Of a stretch of DNA of 64,000 nucleotides, positions 30,128-41,288 are shown one piece after another. Source of the stretch: Hormiphora californensis (lineage: Eukaryota; Ctenophora; Tentaculata; Cydippida; Pleurobrachiidae); NCBI GenBank assembly GCA_020137815.1, contig CM035352.1, forward strand, positions 7,292,628 to 7,356,627. The letters are read 5' to 3'. How positions within the stretch are numbered: the first letter of the stretch is position 1; each line of letters begins with the position of its first letter. The position numbers and the translations under genes were made by a program. The notes under the pieces are model-generated. The model was given only the letters and a program-made list of their open reading frames with translations. It was not told the DNA's origin and ran no database searches.

Positions 30128-30637
30128 TTACTGCACTCTGGCACGCGCGGCTGGGGGGAGGGGATGGTCACCTTTGCGCTTGCCAGCGCAGTGATAATAG
30201 TAAACAAAATATGATATGAACTGTATAAGTGTCCTTGTGCCAAACTCGTACTTAACAGGATAAAATTCCCGTTCTCCCGTTAATCTTCCCTTTCTATACC
30301 ATTCAAAGGTCTCAGTATTGGCCTTTTGGTTTTTCCAGAAGGTTTTCAGATATTGTATTGGCCTCCCCACTGATAGGGCAATTTCATTATATGCCTTCTC
30401 CCTCTCTGAAATCTCGTGTTTTGTGTTTCCTGTCGACTTAAGCGCTGGATACTTTACTATCTTCAGTAAAATATCTTTGTGGAAATTATTGTTATAAGGG
30501 GGAGTAGGGGATCTAGCAGATTCGGACACAGCTGGACAGGCCCCAGGGGAGGGGAGGAGGGGTAAAAAATGGCCAAAAATCATAGACGTCCTTTTTGAGT
30601 GGCCCCTAAGTGGTAGCTCGCGAATTACCTTACTCAC
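30128..30637 (-). pseudogene. Family B SANT/MADF-like exon, open copy
   Basis: A 169-aa minus frame. The central region NNNFHKDILLKIVKYPALKS, EISEREKAYNEIALSVGRPI and QYLKTFWKNQKANTETFEWY has the three-helix, conserved-Trp pattern (LL..V..yPal...; aY.eIA; lk.fWKN.Ka) of SANT/MADF/zeste-type DNA-binding domains. It is followed by RKGRLTGEREF. The N-terminal leader is Pro-rich. Such proteins are host regulators or Harbinger accessory factors; neither can be chosen here. It is cut at 30598 by a 7.7-kb insertion. The frame continues into insert sequence, so its first residues are spurious. Confidence 0.45.
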
Positions 30638-31202
30638 TGTAAATCAGCGAACCTGAATTGAATTGAATTGAAATTGGCACAGTGGCCAAGTGCCTCTTTT
30701 ATGGGCGATTATAATTAAGAAAATATCTCATGCAACATGCATGCACTATGCACACTGAATTACAAAATATATATATTTGTTGGTCTCTCTCCTAAAAATC
30801 AGAATAATATGTTTGAATGGGATACTATATTAAATAAGGGGAGGCTTTGTGATGTGATCCTGTGTCAATTGCCTTAATCTTAATATTGGGTGACTGTTAC
30901 GGGTGTCACATTGTTCAAAAGATTAGAGAAGATGTAGGGGTAAGATGGCCATGGTGGGCAGTGAAACCTTATCTATTTTTAGCAAGATTGGGGAGTATCA
31001 TTACGACAGATATAGCGGGAAGTTAGTATCTCCCCATTCATTTATTTCTTTGTCTAGTACTGGAAGAGATTGTATATTAAGGAGTAGTTTAGTTATTTCT
31101 TTTTTGAAAGGATCATAGAATTTATCACACAGGTTTTTGTGTGCTATACTTTTGTTTAAATATTGTTTCTTAGAGGCGAGTTGTGATATTAATTTGTATA
31201 GT

Positions 31203-34200
31203 TTAGGACCTACGTGCGATATCTGTAGTTGGAGCGAGAGAGCCTAAAAAAGCGATTTTCAAATATCTTAGTGTGGTCATGTCGTGTGACATGTGCTGCG
31301 GAGCCAGGTACTCGCTGTGGAAGAGATTCCTTATGTTCGGAGGCGCTACACCTAGTTCTTTTTGAAGAATACCTAGTATAGTCTTAGCGATTAGATTTGG
31401 GAGAGCTAATAGGTTGACCCTCAAACAGCGGTTTTGTATGTGAAGGGGCTTTGCCATTAGTTGGATTGTAGAAAAAGTTTACATGGGCAGAGCTGATAGC
31501 TCGTATTGCCTTTTTTTGAGCGGAGAACAAAGTCGATAATCGACTTTTTGGAACCGTTCCCCACACAGAAGAGCAGTACAAGAGATGGGATTCAATAAAA
31601 CTAAAGTAAATATTTCTGAGAGCTTTTGTAGGAATTATTTCGCGTAGTTTGAAAAGAAATCCCCGCGTTACGGGATACTTTGGATGCTAGGGCTGTTAAA
31701 TGGTGATTCCAGTTTAGCTTTTCATCCATGATGACCCCTAAGAACTTAGCATTTGTTGACTTATTTATAGGTGTACCGTTTAAAGATATAGATAGAGGTA
31801 TGTTCTTTTGACTGTTATTATTTGTAAAGTAAAGGAGATTAGTCTTACCTACGTTAAGTTTCAGGCCATTTCTAGATACCCATTCGTAGATTTCCCTAAG
31901 TACAAGGTTGCACCTATATTCTAGCTCAGATGGGTTTTTGGCTTCTATCATCAAGTTTGAGTCATCGGCGAAAATAAAGAACTTGGCTAGATTAGTGGCT
32001 AATGGGAGATCATTTATGTATAAGATAAACAGAGTTGGTCCAAGAATCGAACCTTGCGGTACACCGTGGACGGGTTTCTGGGTTTGAGAGTTATGGTTGT
32101 CTACGTGTACAAACTGTTGCCTATTACTTAGATAAGAGTTGAACCAGTCTAAATTGGAGCCACGCACTCCGTAATGTTCTAGCTTATTAAGAAGTATTTT
32201 ATGGTCTACCATGTCAAAAGCTTTGCTGAAATCTAATAGTAATAGAGCAGCCACTTGCTTTCGCTCCAGCGCATTAATCAAATTATGTTGAGCATCTAAA
32301 AGGGCGTGTTCACAAGAGTGACCATACGAAACCTTATTGTGAGAAAATAATAATTATTGGCTTTCAAATGTTCGACAAGTCGCGATTGCATGGCTTTTTC
32401 GTAAAGCTTGCTGAAGATTGGCAGTAAAGATATGGCCTGTAGTTCTTAACATCTATTTTGGAACCTCCTTGTGCAGAGGTATGACTTTTGCAATCTTTAG
32501 TTTTCCCGGGACGATCCCTTGGCTAATGAACCGAGATTGCAAAAGCCAACAAACTAGATAATACTGGCCCCGCACTTAAGTGGTTTCACCTTGTATCCGA
32601 GGTGGCCTTATCCTTTAGTGATTTTATGAGGCTATCAATTTCACCAGCTGTAACCAAGTTGGGGGCCATGTCTGAGTGACATCTAGTAGAGCTAGATAGT
32701 CTGGTACAATCTAAGTTGGTAGGAATGTCTTTCTTTAGATTACTGGCAATACTAGTAAAGTAGCTGTTGAACGCTTCAGCGACATCTTGCTTTTTATTGA
32801 CAGTCCTACCGTTGTATTCTAGTTTTCCTATAGTTGTCTTGTTTTTGGGTTTCCTGTTCAGGAGACTATTGATCATGGACCATTGTTTTTTACTATCTGT
32901 TATATGACGTTCAAAGAAGGAAGTATAGTATTTCCTTTTTGCGATCTTAGTATGTTTTTCTACAAATTTCTTAAGTTTATGGTATTTAACCTTATTTTCT
33001 ACAGTGGGGTTTTTGATAAACTTCCGGTACAGCCGGTTTTTACGGGCACAAGCACACTGAAGCCATTCGAGAAGCCAAGGACTTGGGTTTCCCCGCCTCT
33101 TTTTCTTGGTGTGCTTTACTAGCGGGAAGTTTTTGTCAAAAATTTCCCTATATTTGTTTGATATGGCATTGAAAACGTCATTAGCATCAGATATTTCATA
33201 TACGAAATCCCAGCTGGTGTTCTCAATTTCGTCACGAAAGTTTTCTAATGTGATTTTGTTAATTGTTCTAGTGGGTGGATACTGACTACTAGTACTATAG
33301 TAGTCACTACTATACATGAATCTAACATATGTCGCGAGATGGTCGGACAAGTCAAAGTCTAATATAATTCCGGTCTTAGTGATGGATGCGCAGTTATTTG
33401 TAAAAATATGGTCAATCAGAGTGGCAGAGTGGTCTGTGATGCGAGTAGGGCGTGAGATAAGTGGAGCAAAGCCTCCTGCTGTCAATTTGTCTACGAATCT
33501 TGTACAGTTATCAGATTTTCCGTAATTTAGCAGATCATATTACTATCCCCCCTCAAAAATCATTTTGTTCCTGTCTCTATTTAGTTTATCTAAAATCAAT
33601 CGAGCTTATCCGAGAACTTGTGATATTCCGAATTAGGCGATCGTAATATTTTGCTTACTATATTCCTAACTTTTTGCTGCGCTATCTCAACGGAAGAGAA
33701 CTCACCGTCTAGCGGACTAGTGTTTCGCTTAAATCATTTCTACTACAATCCTCTCCTACTGGCAAAACTCTGGTTAATATATATAGCAAGCCCACCACCT
33801 CTATTAGAATTTCGGGCAGGTTCTTGTAAAATAGGTTCATTGAAGCCTTCAAGAGTTAGTTCTTTACCCGCAAAAGGGAGGTTGGCTGGGTTGCAGTTAG
33901 TTTCATTAAAGCACAAAATATCAAATCTAGTGTAGAATTCAATGTTATCCCTAATACGCTCTATATTTTTTGGTAATGATCTTATATTTGCAGACAGAAT
34001 TTGTGTCTGCTTGTCTAATTTCACTTTTAGACGCTCTATGGGGTTATTTACGGTCCGGTAGATGTGCTGGACCCTTCCAAGCATCTTTATCAGACAAATC
34101 TTTTGAGTATTCAGCAACATAGGTAGCCGAGTGATGGTTAGAGTACGGGTTAAAAGTATTTTCTAAGTTAGTGGCAATCTTACTGTTACCAGGATCATCT

Positions 34201-34298
34201 ATATTTCCAGGAAAGATACTATTACAACATTTTTTGCATCCTAGAGAGTTGAGAGCAATTAATGTGTGCCAATTTACACACAGCCAACAACACTGCAT
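31203..34298 (-). pseudogene. LINE-e ORF2 (endonuclease and RT) in pieces
   Basis: Non-LTR element on the minus strand. Endonuclease start 34120-33743 (ILSANIRSLPKN; DILCFNETNCN; NRGGGLAIYI). Endonuclease end and linker 33485-32586 (SRPTRITDHSATLIDHIFTN, DLSDHLATYVRF). RT 32340-31601 (GHSCEHALLDA; LLLLDFSKAFDMVDH motif A; VPQGSILGPTLFILYINDL motif B; FFIFADDSNLM motif C with F-A-D-D). C-terminal pieces lie at 31581-31384 and 31457-31203. Frameshifts and a missing endonuclease middle (33486-33742) make it non-functional. It is CR1/Jockey-superfamily-like. Confidence 0.8.
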
Positions 34299-34430
34299 TT
34301 TGTTTCTATTTCCTAGTTTCGAGCAAACAGTACATGGTGAAAGTTTAATATTCTGCTGGGTGAGATTATCTGGGGGGGGGGGCCAACGAATTTTTTATAT
34401 ATTTCCTTATTTTGGAATTTTTTATATATA

Positions 34431-34532
34431 CAGTCGGACCCCCGATTTTACCCGTGATCCTCGGGGGAAATTTATCCTCCCGGTAAATCGGGGTTCCGGT
34501 ATATCGGGGCCCGGTAAATCGGGGTTCGACTG
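34431..34532. mobile_element. pogo-like MITE (102 bp)
   Basis: Starts CAGTCGGACCCCCGATTTTA, ends ..AATCGGGGTTCGACTG, flanked by TA on both sides. The termini resemble pogo/Tigger TIRs (CAGT...CCCCGATTTA). Almost entirely inverted repeat. Confidence 0.8.
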
Positions 34533-34875
34533 TATATAAAAATATATAAAAATATATAAAAATATATAAAAATATATAAAAATATATAAAGTTATATAAA
34601 TAATATATAAAAATATATAAAAATATATAAAAATATATAAAATAAACCCTTTTTTCACCCCTTTTACTTTCAAAAAAGGGGATTATTTCCATCTATTGTT
34701 CACTTGAATATGTTTCATAGAGTTAATTTAAGTGTTTGAGAGGGTGATAGCTGTTTTACATAATTGAGAATGTGTTCAAAAGTGAATTATGCACTGTCAA
34801 AAGTAGAACTGGTGAAGAGAGGTTCCGGCCTAATAATATCTACCAGTTTTGGTGTGATTTCAATCATTTGTTGTA

Positions 34876-35705
34876 CAGTCGGACCCCGATTTAACGGCCC
34901 CCGATTTAGCGGCACCCCGATTTAACGGCAGGATAAATTTCCCCCAAAATTTTTTGAAATTTTTTTTTGAAATTTTTTTTGAAAAACCACGTCCGAATCG
35001 TGTTTCGAATCGGTGCATCTTATTGCATGTCTTGCCGGTAATTAGACGGTTCAAAACGAACAGATATGTGATCCCCATGAGGCCCATCGAATCGCAATTT
35101 TGACGCTTGTTAAACTGGCCTCACGGGGATCACGTATCGGTTCGTTTCGAACCGTCTAATTAGCGACAGGACGTGCGATAAAATGCACTGATTCGAAACA
35201 CGATTCGGACGTGGTTGATATACCTTTGAAAAATTTTCATCACTTTTTTTGCAAAATTTTACAGAATGATTGTCAATGCTTTGATCGGTGCTCCCCATGA
35301 ATTTTCAGAGAAAAATATATTTTGAAATTCAAATTCTTCCTCACCCCGCTTAAAGTGCCCCGATTCGGCATGGTATCACGTATCGGTTCGTCTAATTAGC
35401 AGCAAGACATGCGATAAGATGCACTGATTCGATAAACGATTCGGACGTGGTTGATATAGTACCTTAGAAAATATTTATAACTTATTTTGAAATTATTTTG
35501 AAATTACTTTCTTTTTCTAATCAGAAATGATCATGTAATCAATACATGGACATTGCATTTAACACTTAGAGGTGTTTTAGTACAGCATTTTGGACAAAAA
35601 TAGGGTTTTATGGGCCAAATATGCTCTACCCCGATTTAACGGACACCCCGATTTAACGGACAAAACCCTTTCCCCCGAGGGTGCCGTTAAATCGGGGTCC
35701 GACTG
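34876..35705. mobile_element. pogo-like MITE (830 bp)
   Basis: TIR CAGTCGGACCCCGATTTAAC with TA on both sides. Internal inverted arms (34987-35085 versus 35119-35214, containing gattcgaaacacgattcgga-type sequence) form a second-order palindrome. No transposase. Confidence 0.85.
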
Positions 35706-36057
35706 TATGTTGATCCGTGCAGATGTACTAGAACTGGTGAAGAGAGGTTGGGATCGCGAAACTAAAAAAACAAATCATTTTTGACGTCATTTTGACGTCA
35801 TGACGTTATTGACGCGACGTCACGATGTTACAAACGTCACATTGATGACGGAAAATCATCAGGATTATCTAGATGAAGATGCTGACCAAGTTTGAGATCA
35901 ATTGAATGATATTTGATCCCGCTATGGCGAAAAACAGCTTTCTGTTTTCACACTTTCTTCATAATTTTTTATATATTGTTATATATTTTTTATATATTTT
36001 TATATATTTTTATATATTCATATGTATTTTTATATATTTTTATATATTTTATATATA

Positions 36058-36924
36058 CAGTCGGACCCCGATTTAGTGGCATCCTCGGGGGAAAGAAATC
36101 CTGCCACTAAATCGGGGTGCCACTAAATCGAGGTGAGCCATATTTGGCCCATAAAAATCTATTTTATGCCCAAAATGCCATGCTAAGACTAAAGACACCT
36201 CTAACTGTTATATGCAATATTCATTTATTGATTACATGATCATTTCTGATAAGAAATAGAAAACTATCAAATAAATTTTTCAAAAAAATTGTGAAAAATT
36301 TTCTAAGTTATACCAGCCCGTCCGATGTGTTTCGAATCGGTGCAGCTTCCTGGATGTCCTGTCTAATTAGCGGGTTCGAAACGAACTGATACGTGATACC
36401 ATGCCAAATCGGGGCACCCTAAGCGGGTGAGGAAGTATCAAAATTTCAAAATAACTTTTTCTCTCAAAATTTATGGGGAGCACCGATCAAAGCATTGACA
36501 ATCGTACAGTAAAATTTTGCAAAAAAAAGTTGTAAAATTTTTTAAAGGTATACCCGCCACATCCGAATCGTGTTTCGAATCGGTGCATCTTATCGCATGT
36601 CCTGCTGCTAATTAGACGGTTCGGAACGAATCGAAACGTGATCCCCATCAAATCGAAATTTTGACGCTTGGTGAACTTATGATTCAATGGCCCATGGGGA
36701 TCACCTATCGGTTCGTTCCGAACCGTCTAATTAGCAGCAGGACATGCGATAAGATTCACTGATTCGAAACACGATTCGGACGTGGCTGGTATTCCTTTGA
36801 AAAATTTTCAAAAAAATTTCAAAAAAATTTCACAAAAAAATCAAAAAAATTTTTGGGGGAAAAAAATCCTGCCACTAAATCGGGGTGCCACTAAATCGGG
36901 GGCCACTAAATCGGGGTCCGACTG
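36058..36924. mobile_element. pogo-like MITE (867 bp)
   Basis: Same TIR (CAGTCGGACCCCGATTTAGT) and TA flanks as the 830-bp copy, in the opposite internal order. The interior shares the inverted block with gacatgcgataag and cgaaacacgattcggacgtg. The plus-strand tract 35950-36055 before it is (ttttatata)n. Confidence 0.85.
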
Positions 36925-38289
36925 TATATAAAAAATTATGTTTTTTTTTTCAAAAAAAAGGTATATAAAATATATAAAAATATATAAAAAATGAGCGTTG
37001 GCCCCCCCCCCCCCCCCCCCCCCCCCGATTATCTAGATGAGTTGTTAGTTTTGGTGTGTTGACGAAAGGGAGGACACCATCTGTACACACTATACACGTC
37101 CAGTGCCTAGCTAGATTTAGCCTATTTAAAGTTAGAACATCGTTTGGTGACAGCTGGGCACATCTAGCATGCATAGTTTCACTACATTCAGAGCAAGTAA
37201 TAGAAGCTTTCTGGGGTTTAATTTTTTTGGTGCAACCATGACAACTATCATGGTCACTTTTTGTTTTTAATAGTCTAGGTTTAATTGTAGATTTGAAAGT
37301 TAGCTAGAAAGTTCTATTGCTTCAGCCTGCCTGTGAAGTCTGGTGAGGACTTTTGTACAGTAAAACAGACCAAGATAACAGATCAGTCAAGTTTAAGTTA
37401 GTTATCGAGCAGAGTGTATAATTTCGGTAAACGACGGAGTTAAACAGAAAATGTGTGTTAAACGGGAGAGAAGGCGGTAGAAATAAGCGGAGATAAGAGC
37501 AGGCAAGGGCAGCAGGCGACCAAGACGGGGGGAGGGTAGAGGACAAGACAAAGGGGGGTTTAAAGAATGTTTACTAGCTAGGTGGAAAATTGATATGAGG
37601 TAGTTGCGGTTTTTGTGCAAGTGGTGTATTATATGATCGCAAAAGGCAAGCTTCCCCTCGTCCGACCCGAAGTTGGGAGATTCGTCGAAACAGCAACCTT
37701 CAGGCTGTTAAAATATTTTTTGATGCACGGCGGCCTGTTTAAATTAAGAATATGGCCAAAAAATATTCTTAATTTTGTTATTCTTAATTTTAGAGTTCCT
37801 TATTTTTCTACAATCTGATGAGGGAAAGCGTATCATGGAGAGTGGCTAGAGAGCATCTGGCATCATTGATGCGTTGAAGTCTGAAGAGTGCACGTAGTGA
37901 CAGTGTTGTAAATGATTTAGTTGACCCCTTTGCTTCAATGGCAATTTGAATCAAGTATAGATTGTATTTTAGCCTTTTTATCCAAATTTTGGTCATATTC
38001 TTCGCTAGAAAATTTATTCTTAATTATGTTATTCTTAATTTTAGAAGCGATAATTAACGGTTCGCTGATTTACAGTGAGTAAGGTACACCATAACTCAAA
38101 GGAAGGTTATGCATGCTAAGCTATGTATATGATGTAAGGAACCATTTATCCCACCCCTCCCACCCCTATAGCAACAATTCTCTCAACTTTTTACCTCGGG
38201 TCTCCGTGTTTTTCGAGGTCTCCGGTTCCTTTGATGAGGCCGCCGAATTCTGAACAGTCATGATGCTACTGATCGGGATATTGTCATAA

Positions 38290-39798
38290 ATGAATTGCAT
38301 CTATTTACATTTAGGACGGCAGTTGGGGGTTAATAATCTATGTTAAATATGTTTGGCTTTTTAAACAAAATATTTCCACTTTATAATATGTTTTTAAATG
38401 TACTGTTAATACCATGCATATAATGTACTGTAATTACCATGCATATCCTTCAGAGACACTGTTAAAGGCTCACTAGCCCGAGTGGGCCGACAGAGTAGCA
38501 TGCCAAAGTACATCAGACACACTGCCCTGTCATGGAGGTCAGGGGACAATTCTGAAGTATTTTGAGGTGGTTCCAACTCATTCCAGGATAATCCAATTGT
38601 GGAGTCGAAACAAACATGCTGTAGTGCACAGCCGGTTCCTCCTCTTAGCCGGTTCCTCCTCTTAGCCGGTTCCTCCTCTTAGCCGGTTCCTCCTCTTAGC
38701 CGGTTCCTCCTCTTAGCCGGTTCCTCCTCTTAGCCGGTTCCTCCTCTTAGCCGGTTCCTCCTCTTAGCCGGTTCCTCCTCTTAGCCGGTTCCTCCTCTTA
38801 GCCGGTTCCTCCTCTTAGCCGGTTCCTCCTCTTAGCCGGTTCCTCCTCTTAGCCGGTTCCTCCTCTTAGCCGGTTCCTCGTCTTGGCCGGTTCCTCGTCT
38901 TAGCCGGTTCCTCGTCTTAGCCGGTTCCTCCTCTTAGCCGGTTCCTCGTCTTAGCCGGTTCCTCGTCTTAGCCGGTTCCTCGTCTTAGCCGGTTCCTCGT
39001 CTTAGCCGGTTCCTCCTCTTAACCGGTTCCTCGTCTTAGCCGGTTCCTCGTCTTAGCCGGTTCCTCCTCTTAGCCGGTTCCTCCTCTTAGCCGGTTCCTC
39101 CTCTTAGCCGGTTCCTCCTCTTAGCCGGTTCCTCGTCTTAGCCGGTTCTTCCTCTTGGCCGGTTCCTCCTCTTAGCCGGTTCCTCCTCTTAGCCGGTTCC
39201 TCGTCTTAGCCGGTTCTTCCTCTTGGCCGGTTCCTCCTCTTAGCCGGTTCTTCCTCTTAGCCGGTTCCTCCTCTTAGCCGGTTCTTCCTCTTAGCCGGTT
39301 CCTCCTCTTAGCCGGTTCTTCCTCTTAGCCGGTTCCTCCTCTTAGCCGGTTCCTCCTCTTAGCCGGTTCCTCCTCTGCTCACTGCTACCAGACGTCCTCG
39401 TGGTGTTATATTCTCGATAATTTCTTTACCAGTGGTCTTTAATCTCGAGTGACCCGTTTCATCATTTATCAAATGTTAATCACGGTCTGTCGGGGGTGTC
39501 GCCGGACGCACAAGGAAGCAAAGAATAGATGTAATACTCATCTCCATCCTCATCCCGACATGACAGCCGGATATTAGTTCTCTTTCGAATCTCCTCTCGG
39601 TATACTAACTTGATAAAAATTCCTGCTTGATTTGAGAGAGGGATGGAAAGATTTAGGAATGTGACTGAGTTTAAACTAAAAAAGTGGATATTTCTCCATA
39701 ACAAAAACTTGAACTTTGTTTTTTAGCCATTCAGAACACATTGTGAAAAACTTCAAGATGTTCAACATTAATTAACTAATATGTAGCAGGTTAGCATC
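38290..39798. repeat. Family B segment, copy 2, right part before the TIR transposon
   Basis: Matches 27241-28195 in order: tgaattgcatctatttacat, gaggtggttccaact, ttccaggataatccaat, tttatcaaatgttaat, gtgtcgccggacgcacaagg and ttcaacattaattaactaat. It differs by loss of the exon 27770-28090 and by gain of the 17-bp minisatellite. The minus frame 39480-39704 keeps KLVYREEIRK, the PB1 first strand with Tyr intact, but the rest of the domain is deleted. Confidence 0.85.
38630..39376. repeat. 17-bp minisatellite, about 44 copies
   Basis: The unit agccggttcctcctctt (variants cctcgtctt, cttcctctt, ggccgg) is repeated over 747 bp. The paralogous position at 27410-27426 has a single agccagttcctcgtgg unit, so the array arose by expansion in this copy. 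The variants alternate in blocks in the 3' half, which fits unequal exchange. Confidence 0.97.
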
Positions 39799-39799
39799 T

Positions 39800-41188
39800 G
39801 GGTGTCCTCCACGAACAGTACTAAACTTTTAGATCTCGACTAATTAGGCCTTTTGAGTGTGAAAATTGGAGAGCTCTATCGATTTCGTCCACGAACTACA
39901 GAATTAGTGTTGGTTGTTTGTGCTTTGAGTAGGGTTTTAGAGAGGGATTAGTTCCATACTAAAACCCCCTCCACGTGGTACAAGTCACGTGATTTCACGC
40001 CCCATTTCACACTGAACCCATATAAGCCCCACTAACCTAGCACTAAAATTTCGACTAAACAGGCTGAGAATTTAGCCAACCCAAAGGCTGTCTAAATTGA
40101 AACTAAATTTTACTATTGTGGAAATGCGTTCCCAAAACGACCCCAAAATGATTAAAGAGAAACAACGATTTTGCAGTACTAATATTCAATTAAGACCCCA
40201 AAATGACCCAAAATTGCCAAAATGGCCACGGCTGTCTTTGACATACATGCTTACATGATGAACTTGAGATATTGAAATTGTTTAAAATTGAAAAAATAAT
40301 TTTAAAGGAACGAGATAAGAGGGAGAGAGAGAATTCCTTATGTGCATATCCCAGAAATATGAGAGGATATATGAAAGAGTATAATTAGACAGTACTTCTC
40401 AAGATATGTACTAGGGGGCCAAAATGAAATATTATACCGGATAGAATTGCCTGTATTATGTTTAACTAGCAAAATCATAGCAAAAGTATCAAAAGTAAGT
40501 ACATATCTCTCTTATAGTCTCTCTCTCTCTCTCCCTCTCTCTCCTTCTCTCTCATTCCCCTCTCATTCCCCTCTCTCCCAATCTCAGTCCCCCCTCTCAT
40601 TCTCCCCTCTCATTCCCTCTTCTCTCCCAAACTCATTCCCATCTCTCATTCCCATCTCTCATTCCCCCTCTCATTCCCCCTCTCATTCCCACTATATCCC
40701 AATCTCTCACTCCCCCGCTCATTATCCCCCTCTCATTCCCCCCTCTCATTCTCCCCTCTTTCCCAAACTCATTCCCATATCTCATTCTCCATCTCTTTCC
40801 CTCCTATCTCCCAATTTCTCATTCCCGGTTCCCCATTTCATTATGCCCCTCTCGTTATCCCCCTCTCAGGTGTGGCACTGGCTATTAATTATCGCACATT
40901 GAGAATCAAGTGTCCTGATTGGCCAGTGGATCTCTATCTCAATTCACACATTACGTTCCACGTTATTGTATGTCACGCTGATATCTTCACGTGATGGAAA
41001 AGAAAGAGTGCCCATTGGGTGTCGCATTCTATCACATGTATAACACCTCAGTATCACATGGGTCGGACCAAGCCTTGAAACATGTTGTTCGTGGACGGTT
41101 ATCTAAAGTTTAGCGAGATATTAGTCGCTCACTAACTTGACTTCTAAATTTCAACACTAAACTGAATTTAGTTTCGTGGAGGACACCC
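39800..41188 (+). mobile_element. TIR DNA transposon, copy 1 (1389 bp, non-autonomous)
   Basis: TIRs GGGTGTCCTCCACGAA (39800) and TTCGTGGAGGACACCC (ends 41188). The subterminal word TCCACGAAC is repeated near both ends (about 39888 and 41091). The empty site is ggttagcatc|agagatacac at 28190-28199. The filled site has one extra T on the left and no visible target duplication. The interior holds the ctcattcccc minisatellite (40550-40870) and no transposase. Other copy: 14203-19146, inverted. Confidence 0.9.
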
Positions 41189-41285
41189 AGAGATACACAA
41201 CCATAAGAGACCAAGTGTGAGAGTAAACCACCACACTTACTACTTAAAATATCGCCAAAAACAGAACTATTTTAACCGTGTCCTA
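41189..41285. repeat. Family B segment, copy 2, right end
   Basis: agagatacacaaccataaga..aaccgtgtcct matches 28198-28292. Divergence follows. Confidence 0.9.
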
Positions 41286-41288
41286 CAT

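Larger units (their letters stand above)
34372..37026. mobile_element. G-tract-capped TIR element 2 (2655 bp), 8-bp target duplication
   Basis: Left end 11 G then CCAACGAATTTTTTATATAT; right end ..ATATATAAAAAATGAGCGTTGG then 25 C. It is flanked by GATTATCT at 34364-34371 and 37027-37034. It is inserted in the PHD ORF of LINE-e. Its interior consists of three pogo-like MITEs, taaaaatata repeats and a TGACGTCA-containing repeat. There is no transposase. Same architecture as element 1 (homopolymer cap plus 8-bp duplication). Confidence 0.85.
34044..37260 (-). pseudogene. LINE-e ORF1 with PHD-type zinc finger, split by element 2
   Basis: The 5' part at 37260-37035 has CHGC..TCSECSETMHARCAQL..WTCIVC, the C-x2-C / C-x2-C-x4-H-x2-C / W-x-C-x2-C layout of a PHD finger. 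The frame enters the insertion at LTTHLDN. On the other side (34371-34044) it resumes with LTQQNIKLSPCTVCSKLG and Cys-rich text (QCCWLCVNW, CKKCCNS). Removing the insertion and one 8-bp repeat joins the two parts in frame. PHD-type ORF1 proteins are known in CR1/L2-type LINEs of invertebrates. Confidence 0.75.
30599..38290. mobile_element. 7.7-kb composite insertion in a family B segment
   Basis: In the paralogous segment, gtcctttttga and tgaattgcatctattt are adjacent (27231-27256). Here they are separated: left flank to 30598, right flank from about 38290. Inside, a perfect 28-bp inverted repeat (taccttactcactgtaaatc.. at 30626-30653 and 38059-38086) brackets LINE-e, suggesting a TIR transposon that itself received the LINE. 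No target duplication was found. Stretches 30660-31200 and 37300-38058 contain no recognised gene. Confidence 0.75.

Noticed and set aside
38630-39376. CRISPR-like regular repeat array
   Set aside because: The units are contiguous 17-mers with no unique spacers, and the window is eukaryotic; it is a minisatellite.
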